Notes: generated from the letters alone by a model not told the origin. Numbered from the stretch's first letter, positions 1 to 5,526 are shown. The stretch: 6,394 nucleotides of DNA from Acidaminococcaceae bacterium (GCA_003512125.1 DOSQ01000164.1:2338-8731); one strand, 5' to 3'. Translations and numbers: made by a program.

Positions 1-928
1 CCATCTCGTTTTTCATCTCGAACATGATGGAAATGAATTCCACGCCTTCTTCGCTTTCCCGGAAAATAAAATCCCCTTTGCTGCCCGTTTCGCTGACTTT
101 GTTGTCCTTTTCAAAGGTTGCGTTCTGGAACCCGATGGCCCGGATCTTGTCAAATTCATTTTTGCAGTACACTTCCAGGCTCTCGCCCACCATTTTGGTA
201 GACTGCTTTGCCTTGAAATCCTTCAGCTGCCCGATCTGCTCATCTTTTAATTTCAACTGCTGCTCGTAGCTTGCTTTCAGCGTGTTCTGCGCCAGCTCCG
301 CTTCTTTTTCTTTATTGTCTAACTGGCCTTTCAGCTTTTCAATCTCAAGGACTTTTTTGCTGAGCTCATCGGTTTTTTCGGACACAGCTTTCTGTACAGC
401 CAATTCCTGCTCGGTTTTATTCGCCTGGATCTGCGAGTTCAGTTCCGCAATTTGCTTTTCTTTTTCAGCTACCGCGTTTTTAACCGACAGTTCCTGTTCG
501 GCAGATTTCGTTTCAAGCTGAGCTTTCAGTGAAGTAATTTCCTTCTCTTTTTCTGTGACTTCTTCCTGCAGTTTTAACTTGTATTCACTTTCCTTGTTGC
601 CAATCTGCCCCTGCAGTCTGGAAATCTCTGCTTCTTTCTGTGCCGTGATTTCATTCAGGGCAGCGTTTTTGGCTTCTTCCGCTGCTTTAATCTGTGCATC
701 CAGCGCTGCGATCCTGGCTTCTTTCTCTGCGATTTTGCGCTGGGCTTCCGCATCGGCTTCTGTTTTGGCAAGCCTGACTGCATTCTTCATACTCTGCTCA
801 AACACCTGCTCCCGCTCGTGCAGCGCCGCAACAAACTCCTGATCGCGCAGCTGCGCCCGGATGGATTTATACTCTTCTTCACTGATAGTAAACGTTTTAT
901 GACAATTGGGACAGGTTATTTCCGCCAT
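1..928 (-). CDS. DUF2130-family coiled-coil protein with possible nuclease domain (3' end cut by window)
   Basis: The first 309 codons are visible with no stop; the C-terminus lies beyond the left edge. The ATG at 928 has a GGAGG site (936-940) seven bases upstream. The protein opens with a zinc-ribbon-like CPNC (residues 6-9). A long charged coiled coil follows (about 25-240), with a visible 29-residue repeat. A globular part then begins around 245 with KMVGESLEVYCKNEF. After it come GDFIF (D286) and FEMKNE (E304, K306), spaced like the D...ExK core of PD-(D/E)XK nucleases. This order of N-terminal CPxC, coiled coil and C-terminal GDF...EMK domain is what I recall for DUF2130 proteins, whose function is not established. 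There is no signal peptide or membrane segment, so it is probably cytoplasmic. It lies 39 bases after the Nudix gene and is likely cotranscribed with it. The family call is fairly sure; nuclease activity is inference. Confidence 0.85.
   Translation of the reverse strand, partial: MAEITCPNCHKTFTISEEEYKSIRAQLRDQEFVAALHEREQVFEQSMKNAVRLAKTEADAEAQRKIAEKEARIAALDAQIKAAEEAKNAALNEITAQKEAEISRLQGQIGNKESEYKLKLQEEVTEKEKEITSLKAQLETKSAEQELSVKNAVAEKEKQIAELNSQIQANKTEQELAVQKAVSEKTDELSKKVLEIEKLKGQLDNKEKEAELAQNTLKASYEQQLKLKDEQIGQLKDFKAKQSTKMVGESLEVYCKNEFDKIRAIGFQNATFEKDNKVSETGSKGDFIFRESEEGVEFISIMFEMKNEM
224..727 (-). repeat. 29/36-residue coiled-coil repeat within the DUF2130 gene
   Basis: The pattern [EQ]KExxIxxLxxQ[IL] recurs at residues 68-80 (EKEARIAALDAQI), 97-109 (QKEAEISRLQGQI), 126-138 (EKEKEITSLKAQL) and 155-167 (EKEKQIAELNSQI), exactly 29 residues apart each time. 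Looser copies follow 36 residues apart, centred on IEKLKGQL (196-203) and QIGQL (231-235). A 29-residue spacing equals 7+11+11, which suggests a mix of heptads and hendecads; 36 is one heptad more. The flanking EQEL..V...AVxEK stretch also repeats (144-156 and 173-185), with a weaker version at 115-127. Confidence 0.8.
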
Positions 929-967
929 TATATTTCCTCCGGATTATGAAAACACGTCAGTAAACTT

Positions 968-1369
968 CTATTTCATACGCTTTATAATTTCCGCAATCAG
1001 CTTTATATCCGCCGGCAGCCATTTCACACTGTACAGTTTGTCCTTCGTAAGCCACCGCGCGTCCTCTGCTTCTAACAGCTTCAGTTCGCCTTCTTCCACT
1101 TCGCACCAGAAGCAGTCCATGGATAAATGAAACGCCGGATAATCATATTCAATAGTAGTAATCAGATTGCCAACACGTATCTTCGCGGCCAGTTCTTCCT
1201 GAATTTCCCGCATCAGGGCCTGCTGCGGGGTTTCGCCGGGTTCCACCTTGCCACCCGGAAATTCCCACTGGCCTTTAAACTCCCCATAGCCTTTTGCCGT
1301 GGCAAAGATTTTCTGTTTTGTATCAAATGAGTCGCAGATCACTGCGGCCACAACGTGTATGGTTTTCAT
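968..1369 (-). CDS. Nudix hydrolase, MutT-like (deoxy)nucleoside triphosphate pyrophosphohydrolase
   Basis: A 133-residue cytoplasmic protein beginning MKTIHVVAAVI. The Nudix box is clear: GGKVEPGETPQQALMREIQ followed by EEL, with the metal-binding REIQEE helix. The usual glycine after it is alanine (EELAAKI), a change I consider tolerated in this subgroup. The motifs QWEFPGGK, EYDYPAFHLSMDCFWC and ARWLTKDKL resemble small MutT-type enzymes that hydrolyse oxidised or non-canonical (d)NTPs, releasing pyrophosphate. The exact substrate cannot be read from sequence. I chose the ATG at 1369 because conserved homology starts there. Its ribosome site is weak (GAG six bases upstream). An in-frame TTG at 1417 would add 16 residues (CSSVSVGDGAVPEL...) that look unlike the family. 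The gene lies 57 bases after the HAD stop and 39 before the DUF2130 start. Confidence 0.9.
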   Translation of the reverse strand: MKTIHVVAAVICDSFDTKQKIFATAKGYGEFKGQWEFPGGKVEPGETPQQALMREIQEELAAKIRVGNLITTIEYDYPAFHLSMDCFWCEVEEGELKLLEAEDARWLTKDKLYSVKWLPADIKLIAEIIKRMK

Positions 1370-1407
1370 GATAAGCTCTGGAACTGCTCCATCCCCAACG
1401 CTCACGG

Positions 1408-1424
1408 AAGAGCACAATGCTCTT
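1408..1424. other. Short intergenic hairpin between HAD and Nudix genes
   Basis: AAGAGCA (1408-1414) and TGCTCTT (1418-1424) are perfect inverted repeats around a 3-base loop, just after the HAD stop codon. Read on the plus strand, the stem is followed by three more T's (1425-1427), making a weak terminator-like shape for antisense transcripts. Read along the genes (minus strand) only two U's follow, so it should not end the operon transcript. It may be an intercistronic stability hairpin or chance. Confidence 0.3.
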
Positions 1425-1426
1425 TT

Positions 1427-2278
1427 TCACTTCTTTATCGTAGCCAACTGTGCCTTGGTATGTGCCTGCAGTTTTTCCACGCTGGCCATTTTCACGATGA
1501 TGTCCTTCACGATAACGTCCAGTTTGGAATCTTCGCTGTAGTCGGCAGGCTCGATAAAGTTTACCCGCTGGTCACGGATCAGGTCCGCTACCTTGTTGCG
1601 TTTCCCCTGTTGGTATACCGCGATGGAACAGCCCCCGTTCACTTTCACCAGCTTCATGCAGGGCACGTCCGTCAGCCCATCGCCGATGTAGATCATGTTG
1701 CGGAAGGGAACAGGCCGGTTCTCCTCCGGGGTAAAACGGTTCAGATCGTCGTCGTTGGAAATGTCCAGCACCCCTTTATTGATGCGGAACAAAAACTGCG
1801 TCTTCGTGGTATAGTTCACGACATTTTTCGGCCAGCAGGCCACACCGTTTTCATCATAAAGAAATTCTCCGGCAAACACATCGTCAAACTCTTTATAGAT
1901 GGAAGAGCCTTCAATGATTTCCCGCAGACCGGAAGAAATAATGTAATGCTTGATGGTCACGCCCTGTTCTTTACCGAACTGGTTGATGCGCCCAAACCAT
2001 CCGGCTACGCCGTCGTACAGTTCCAAATCTTTGCCCAGAGCCACAAAATCGTCGCGGCGGATGGGTTTACGGTGAATGTGGGCTTCGTCCAGCATCAGAT
2101 ACATGTAGGCCAAAATGCGGTCCATCTTTTTGTTTTCCGCCAGATTGGAGGCTTTCGTCCAGAATTCATCGGCAGACATTCCCAGATTTGGGATAAACGT
2201 GTAAGCCTGCATGTCTGTGGTACACAGGGTCTTGTCAAAATCGTACATCAACGCGATAATCGGTTTTTTGGCTGCCAT
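1427..2278 (-). CDS. HAD-superfamily hydrolase (phosphoserine phosphatase-like phosphatase)
   Basis: A 283-residue cytoplasmic protein with the HAD motifs in order. Motif I is YDFDKTL (D13 nucleophile, D15 acid/base). Motif II is HYIISSGL (S115 or S116). A motif III lysine is probably K159 in YTTKTQFLF. Motif IV is YIGDGLTDVP (D200, D204, binding Mg2+). About 90 residues separate motifs I and II, which suggests a helical C1 cap domain (roughly 20-100), as in phosphoserine-phosphatase-like members. The family removes phosphate through an aspartyl-phosphate intermediate; the substrate here is unknown. The ATG at 2278 has an AGAGGA site about eight bases upstream. It follows ksgA after an unusually AT-rich 130-base gap and precedes the Nudix gene by 57 bases, so it probably heads a three-gene unit. 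A longer open frame on the opposite strand (1355-2299) shows no family motifs and is a shadow. Confidence 0.9.
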   Translation of the reverse strand: MAAKKPIIALMYDFDKTLCTTDMQAYTFIPNLGMSADEFWTKASNLAENKKMDRILAYMYLMLDEAHIHRKPIRRDDFVALGKDLELYDGVAGWFGRINQFGKEQGVTIKHYIISSGLREIIEGSSIYKEFDDVFAGEFLYDENGVACWPKNVVNYTTKTQFLFRINKGVLDISNDDDLNRFTPEENRPVPFRNMIYIGDGLTDVPCMKLVKVNGGCSIAVYQQGKRNKVADLIRDQRVNFIEPADYSEDSKLDVIVKDIIVKMASVEKLQAHTKAQLATIKK

Positions 2279-2408
2279 AGCTGCTTTCCTCTTTTTTAAT
2301 TAACATTTGTGTTTTTCTTGATTGTTTTTAGTTTTGCGTTATTTTATTTAAGATTTCAAGAGTTTTTTTAAGTTTTAATGAAATGTTAAATCTAAATTTC
2401 AAAACTTT
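2279..2408. other. Very AT-rich spacer between ksgA and the HAD gene, with imperfect inverted repeat
   Basis: Only about one base in five is G or C here, against roughly half in the flanking genes. An imperfect inverted repeat pairs AAGTTTT (2370-2376) with AAAACTT (2401-2407) and GAAAT (2380-2384) with ATTTC (2396-2400), with a three-base bulge on the left arm. It lacks a GC stem and a T-run on the gene strand, so it is not a good intrinsic terminator. Read on the minus strand there are TTGAAA boxes (for example 2393-2398 and 2353-2358) but no well-spaced -10 with them. A promoter for the HAD gene is plausible in this spacer but not located. Confidence 0.4.
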
Positions 2409-3344
2409 TTAAAACTCCGTTTTCCACGCCCGTGCCAGCGCAGCGAATTCTTCAAGGCTCAGAGTTTCCGCCCGGCGCTTGCCGTCAATGCCGGCCCGGT
2501 CCAGCCAGTTTTTTACCTGTTCGCCGGTTAAGCCGCCCATATTTTTTAAACTGTTGGTCAGCATTTTGCGGCGCACGGAAAAGGCCGCCGCCACCACTCT
2601 GAAGAACGTTTTTTCGTCCGGTATGTCCACCGGCGGTTTGATCCGGCGTTTGCAAACCAGCACAGCACTGTCCACCTTAGGCGCCGGCAAAAAAGAACCG
2701 GCCTTTACGATAAAGGCAATCTTCGGTTCCGTGTAATACTGCATCGCCACGGAGATGGCCCCGTATTCCCTGCCGCCGGGGGCCGCGGTCATCCGTTCCG
2801 CCACTTCCTTCTGCACCATCACCACCAGCCGTTCCAACGGCAGCTTCTGTTCCAGCAGGTACATGATGATGGGAGTCGTAATATAATAAGGAAGATTTGC
2901 GCAGACTTTGAAAGAATCGGCAGCAGCTGCGTCTTTGACAATGGTTCCGGCCACGCCGTTAGTCTTTTCTGCAACATTGCATTTGGCTTGAACCGATGCA
3001 ATGGTCTCTAAAATATTGACCTTTAAAATATCTCCCTGCACGATATGCACATTCTCATAGGCACCCACTGTCTCCTGCAGCACCGGGATCAGCCGCTTGT
3101 CCAGTTCCACGGACACTACATTGGCACCGGTCATTGCCAGTGCCTGGGTCAGGGTGCCGATGCCGGGACCGATTTCCAATACCGTGTCTTCCGGAGTCAG
3201 TTCCGCCGCCCTGGCAATCCGGTTGACTACCGATTCTTCCACCAGAAAATTCTGTCCCAGATTTTTATCTGCTTTTAAATGAAAGGCCTGCAGGATGCGC
3301 GTTGTGACCTCCCGGCGGGCAATAATGGGTTTAATGTCTTCCAT
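2409..3344 (-). CDS. ksgA: 16S rRNA (adenine1518/adenine1519-N6)-dimethyltransferase KsgA (RsmA)
   Basis: A 311-residue S-adenosylmethionine-dependent enzyme that adds two methyl groups to each of two adjacent adenosines near the 3' end of 16S rRNA during late small-subunit assembly. Loss of it gives kasugamycin resistance in known bacteria. Visible motifs: KNLGQNFL (27-34); SAM motif I VLEIGPGIGTLT (55-66); acidic E80 after motif I; GDIL (104-107); catalytic NLPYYIT (150-156); the C-terminal FSVRRKML (255-262); and RAETLSLEEFAAL (291-303). The ATG at 3344 has a GAGGA site five bases upstream. The protein is about 20 residues longer than I recall for B. subtilis KsgA. The extra length sits between GDILK and NLPYY, around residues 118-142 and rich in Ala, Val and Lys. 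The rnmV-ksgA order is classical for Bacillota, but a 150-base gap with a perfect inverted repeat separates the two genes here. Confidence 0.97.
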   Translation of the reverse strand: MEDIKPIIARREVTTRILQAFHLKADKNLGQNFLVEESVVNRIARAAELTPEDTVLEIGPGIGTLTQALAMTGANVVSVELDKRLIPVLQETVGAYENVHIVQGDILKVNILETIASVQAKCNVAEKTNGVAGTIVKDAAAADSFKVCANLPYYITTPIIMYLLEQKLPLERLVVMVQKEVAERMTAAPGGREYGAISVAMQYYTEPKIAFIVKAGSFLPAPKVDSAVLVCKRRIKPPVDIPDEKTFFRVVAAAFSVRRKMLTNSLKNMGGLTGEQVKNWLDRAGIDGKRRAETLSLEEFAALARAWKTEF

Positions 3345-3374
3345 AGGTTCCTCTTCTGTTTTTCAAAATATGCT

Positions 3375-3407
3375 GTTGAAACCGTTACAAACTGTAACGG
3401 TTTCAAC
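3375..3407. repeat. Perfect 15-bp inverted repeat (operator-like or RNA hairpin) upstream of ksgA
   Basis: GTTGAAACCGTTACA (3375-3389) is exactly complementary to TGTAACGGTTTCAAC (3393-3407), with a 3-base spacer. Each arm is also nearly self-palindromic (TTGxAACxGTTxCAA, centres at 3383 and 3399, 16 bp apart), as for two tandem regulator sites. It ends 30 bases before the ksgA start. On neither strand is it followed by a real T-run, so it is not an intrinsic terminator. It could be a protein-binding site, a folded 5' leader of ksgA, or a processing stem between rnmV and ksgA. Confidence 0.75.
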
Positions 3408-3494
3408 CTGTAGTCGCTGGCAATTTGTAAGCAACCGGCTAATATTGATTGGTTATAACTGACTATAAACGATAGCCCGTCGTCCCATTTTTAT

Positions 3495-4049
3495 TCAGGC
3501 TTCTTTACGTATTTCTTTTTCTACTTTTTTCAATGCGCTTTCAAATTCTTCCCGGGTAATGCTATATGAATTTAGCCGGCGCAAAAAACTTTTTGCCGTA
3601 CCGTAACCGATGCCCAGTTCCGCTCCCAGCAGATCCCGTTTATGGCTGGCGTCCGCGCTGCCGGACAGTCCGTTGTCCCGCAGGTCCGCCGCGGAAAACA
3701 CGGGTACCGGATTGTATTCGTGATGATGCACCTTGCTCAGCGCCAGCAAAATCGCTTCCGGTTTTGCCTGCTCGATGCCCACGTCATCGGGAACCCTTGC
3801 ATCCTTTTTGGGAACAAACGCCTGCCCCGCATCGGGGAACCGCTCTGTCAGAAACCGGCGGATCCGTTCCCCTGAACCGTCCGGATCGGTCAGGATAATA
3901 ATGCCGCGCTTTTTGTACGCGGCTTCAATCTGTTTTAATGTATGAGGCCGCAGCGCAAACCCGCCCGTTTCAATCGTATCGCATTCCAGCGCGCGCTTCA
4001 CGGCCACTGTATCCATTTTTCCTTCTACTATAATAACTTCTTTTAACAA
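3495..4049 (-). CDS. rnmV: Ribonuclease M5 (5S rRNA maturation, TOPRIM domain)
   Basis: A 184-residue nuclease that, in characterised Bacillota, cleaves precursor 5S rRNA on both sides of a double-stranded region with help from ribosomal protein L18. The TOPRIM fold is clear: KEVIIVEGKMDTVAVKRA near the N-terminus (catalytic E9), DTIETGGFAL, then IIILTDPDGSGERIRR (D55 and D57, metal-binding). The C-terminal half has ELGIGYGTAKSFLRRLNSYSITREEFESAL, typical of RnmV. I place the start at the TTG at 4049, giving (M)LKEVIIVEG, because an AAGGAG site lies six bases before it and known RnmV proteins begin close to this motif. The in-frame TTG at 4067 would add six residues but has no ribosome site and would place AAGGAG inside the gene. 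The gene begins 28 bases after the wall-protein stop, so it is probably cotranscribed. Confidence 0.95.
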   Translation of the reverse strand: MLKEVIIVEGKMDTVAVKRALECDTIETGGFALRPHTLKQIEAAYKKRGIIILTDPDGSGERIRRFLTERFPDAGQAFVPKKDARVPDDVGIEQAKPEAILLALSKVHHHEYNPVPVFSAADLRDNGLSGSADASHKRDLLGAELGIGYGTAKSFLRRLNSYSITREEFESALKKVEKEIRKEA

Positions 4050-4055
4050 AATGGG

Positions 4056-4061
4056 CTCCTT
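4056..4061 (-). promoter_or_regulatory. Ribosome binding site that fixes the rnmV start
   Basis: AAGGAG on the minus strand, six bases ahead of the TTG at 4049. It lies downstream of the alternative TTG at 4067, so it supports the shorter protein. Confidence 0.75.
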
Positions 4062-4077
4062 AGCCAATGTTTACGGT

Positions 4078-5271
4078 TTATTCCAAAATATAAATCTCTA
4101 CATCCCGGCGGCCCCACTGGTAGCATTCGTACAGGGAATCCATGAACAGGTCGATACGGTGTCCCACGATAGCCCCGCCTGTGTCGCCGGCCATGGCAAA
4201 CCCGTAACCGGGAATATACATCTTAGTATAATACGGAATCATCCGGGGATCCACTGCCACGATGCCCCGTTTGGGCCACAGTCCCAGCGATGTAGTCCCG
4301 CTCGCGCCGCCGCCCCAGGTGTACGCTGTCGCTTCCCCGTAGATCAGTTTCTTGTATTTCACATAGCCGTTGGGGGTCAGCACCGATTGTGCCACGCCCT
4401 GCCGGACCACTTCATCCGCAGGCAGGATCACATGCTTGCGGTCCAGCTCGATCTTCTGCTCATGCCCGGTGCGGGTAATATTTTCATAGGTTACAATATC
4501 TTTCCCTTTGACGCCGGGCTTCTCCACTTTCTTTGTGCCATATTCCAGCTCAGGGTCTTCTATGATTTTCGTTTGGAAAGGAATTTCCACTTCTTCATGG
4601 GAAAGGAACGATTTGCGCGCCAATACGTGAATGACCATCCCATCCGTAATGGCTGTCTCCGGGGCCGGATACACCGTCCGTTCTTCCATATTCACATTCA
4701 GGTCTTTCAATACGTCCGCAACCGTAGCCTGTTGTGTCACATATTCTTTTACTGTGCCAAAACGATGAAGCTGGATCGGCTTCCCGGAAGAGTCTTTCTC
4801 TGCCGGGGGTTCCGGCTTTTCCATTGCTTCCGGCGCAGGTACAACAGCCGGCGACGGTTCTTTTGGCTCTTCCTTTACCGCAGGCGGATTTTCCGCAGGC
4901 ACTGCCGGGGTTTCCGTGACAGTCGTTGCAGGCGCAGCCGGTTTTACCGGTTCTTCCTTCTTTTCTACAACTTCCACATTTGCAATGACGCGGTCCCCGG
5001 ACACCACTTCCACATTTTTCGTCTGGGGCTGCGAATTATAATACGCGTCCGCCTCTAACTGTTTTTTGGCCGCTTCCACCTGGCTGGGATCCAGATACAC
5101 CTGCTCCTGGGGCATGACGTATTTTGTCTGCCCGGCCTCAGCCGCCGTACCGGTCACCGCTTCTTCTGCGTAGCCGCTTACCGGCAGTAGAAAAGCGCTT
5201 GCCGATAAAAGAATCCCTGCAAGGCTTTTCAACAGTATATGTTTTGTTTTATTTTTCAATCTCTTTTTCAT
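4078..5271 (-). CDS. Secreted cell-wall protein with DUF348, G5 and C-terminal 3D domains (YabE/Rpf-like)
   Basis: A 397-residue exported protein. A Sec signal peptide is visible: KKRLKNKTK, a hydrophobic run (about 12-33), and a likely cut near SGYA-EE (35/36). Residues 100-165 are rich in Pro, Glu, Ala and Val, a probable wall-spanning linker. One DUF348-type unit follows (about 168-218, FGTVKEYVTQQATVADVLKD). A G5 domain comes next (about 221-295, IPFQTKIIEDPELEYG...VKGKDIVTYE). The protein ends in a 3D domain (about 310-396), whose three signature aspartates are in VAVDPRMIP (D341), MAGDTGGAI (D363) and HRIDLFMDS (D374). The 3D fold resembles MltA-type lytic transglycosylases, so peptidoglycan cleavage or remodelling is likely; G5 is thought to bind wall sugars. 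The ATG at 5271 has GGAGGA six bases upstream. B. subtilis YabE, at the same locus, carries several DUF348 copies, so this one is compact. Confidence 0.93.
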   Translation of the reverse strand: MKKRLKNKTKHILLKSLAGILLSASAFLLPVSGYAEEAVTGTAAEAGQTKYVMPQEQVYLDPSQVEAAKKQLEADAYYNSQPQTKNVEVVSGDRVIANVEVVEKKEEPVKPAAPATTVTETPAVPAENPPAVKEEPKEPSPAVVPAPEAMEKPEPPAEKDSSGKPIQLHRFGTVKEYVTQQATVADVLKDLNVNMEERTVYPAPETAITDGMVIHVLARKSFLSHEEVEIPFQTKIIEDPELEYGTKKVEKPGVKGKDIVTYENITRTGHEQKIELDRKHVILPADEVVRQGVAQSVLTPNGYVKYKKLIYGEATAYTWGGGASGTTSLGLWPKRGIVAVDPRMIPYYTKMYIPGYGFAMAGDTGGAIVGHRIDLFMDSLYECYQWGRRDVEIYILE

Positions 5272-5286
5272 ATCTGTTCCTCCGAT

Positions 5287-5317
5287 AGCAGTTCAATTTT
5301 ATCATAAATGAACTGCT
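5287..5317. promoter_or_regulatory. Inverted repeat bracketing the wall-protein promoter -10
   Basis: AGCAGTTCA (5287-5295) and TGAACTGCT (5309-5317) are perfect 9-bp inverted arms around 13 bases. The predicted -10 (5296-5301) fills the left end of the gap, and the left arm starts four bases from the GGAGGA site at 5278-5283. A bound regulator would block polymerase. As RNA, only the left arm would normally be transcribed from this start point, so a DNA operator fits better than an RNA hairpin unless transcription starts further upstream. Confidence 0.5.
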
Positions 5318-5324
5318 TGCGCAA
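5296..5324 (-). promoter_or_regulatory. Predicted sigma-A-type promoter for the wall-protein/rnmV unit
   Basis: Read on the minus strand: -35 TTGCGC (5319-5324, three of six consensus bases), a 17-base spacer, and -10 TAAAAT (5296-5301, five of six) preceded by TGA, giving an extended -10. The start point would fall near 5289, leaving a leader of about 18 bases that includes the GGAGGA ribosome site. Confidence 0.45.
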
Positions 5325-5384
5325 ACCGGTACCGGACAGGGATGCCGCCAATCAGAAAACAATCTGTGAAAACTTTCTGCTGAA

Positions 5385-5413
5385 CATAAAAAGGAATGAA
5401 ATTGTGCTATAAT
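5385..5413 (+). promoter_or_regulatory. Predicted promoter for the YitT-family gene (extended -10)
   Basis: A perfect TATAAT (5408-5413) is preceded by TGC, giving a full extended -10 (5405-5413). The -35 position at 17 bases is CATAAA (5385-5390), a poor match, as is common when the extended -10 is present. Transcription would begin near 5420, leaving a leader of about 105 bases before the GTG start. Confidence 0.6.
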
Positions 5414-5459
5414 TTTTTTAGAAATACTAATAAGTACCGAGTCCATTCCCACCCATACC

Positions 5460-5480
5460 TGACAGCTTCAACTTCTGTCA
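5460..5480 (+). other. Small stem-loop in the YitT-gene leader
   Basis: TGACAG (5460-5465) and CTGTCA (5475-5480) form a 6-bp inverted repeat with a 9-base loop, midway between the predicted start of transcription and the ribosome site. It could be a weak leader hairpin or a regulator half-site pair; chance is possible at this length. Confidence 0.3.
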
Positions 5481-5511
5481 CGCAGCAGATATGGTACCGG
5501 TGCCCGGGCGC

Positions 5512-5517
5512 AGGAGG
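5512..5517 (+). promoter_or_regulatory. Ribosome binding site that fixes the YitT-family start
   Basis: AGGAGG ends nine bases before the GTG at 5527. The upstream in-frame ATG at 5491 has no such site and would add a 12-residue Arg/Pro-rich stretch unlike the family. Confidence 0.8.
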
Positions 5518-5526
5518 TTACATACA

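Noticed and set aside
906..1130. A 74-codon plus-strand frame over the DUF2130 start and the Nudix gene end.
   Set aside because: It spans two supported minus-strand genes and their spacer, with no motif of its own.
1355..2299. A 314-codon open frame on the plus strand, longer than the HAD gene it overlaps.
   Set aside because: Its translation shows no recognisable motif, while the minus strand encodes all HAD motifs in order with a ribosome site. It is a codon-bias shadow.
3375..3407. The inverted repeat ahead of ksgA as a rho-independent terminator for rnmV.
   Set aside because: On the minus strand the stem is followed by AGCATATTTTG rather than a U-tract, and no T-run follows on the plus strand either.
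3408..3494. A promoter for ksgA in the rnmV-ksgA gap; TATAGT and TATAAC boxes occur on the minus strand.
   Set aside because: None has an acceptable -35 at 16-18 bases or an extended -10, so no site is claimed.
4051..5058. A 335-codon open frame on the plus strand opposite the wall-protein gene.
   Set aside because: The translation is rich in His, Arg, Phe and Cys with no domain. The minus strand has a signal peptide, G5 and 3D domains.
5249..5452. A 67-codon minus-strand frame overlapping the start of the wall-protein gene.
   Set aside because: It overlaps the promoter, ribosome site and first codons of a well-supported gene and has no ribosome site or motif.
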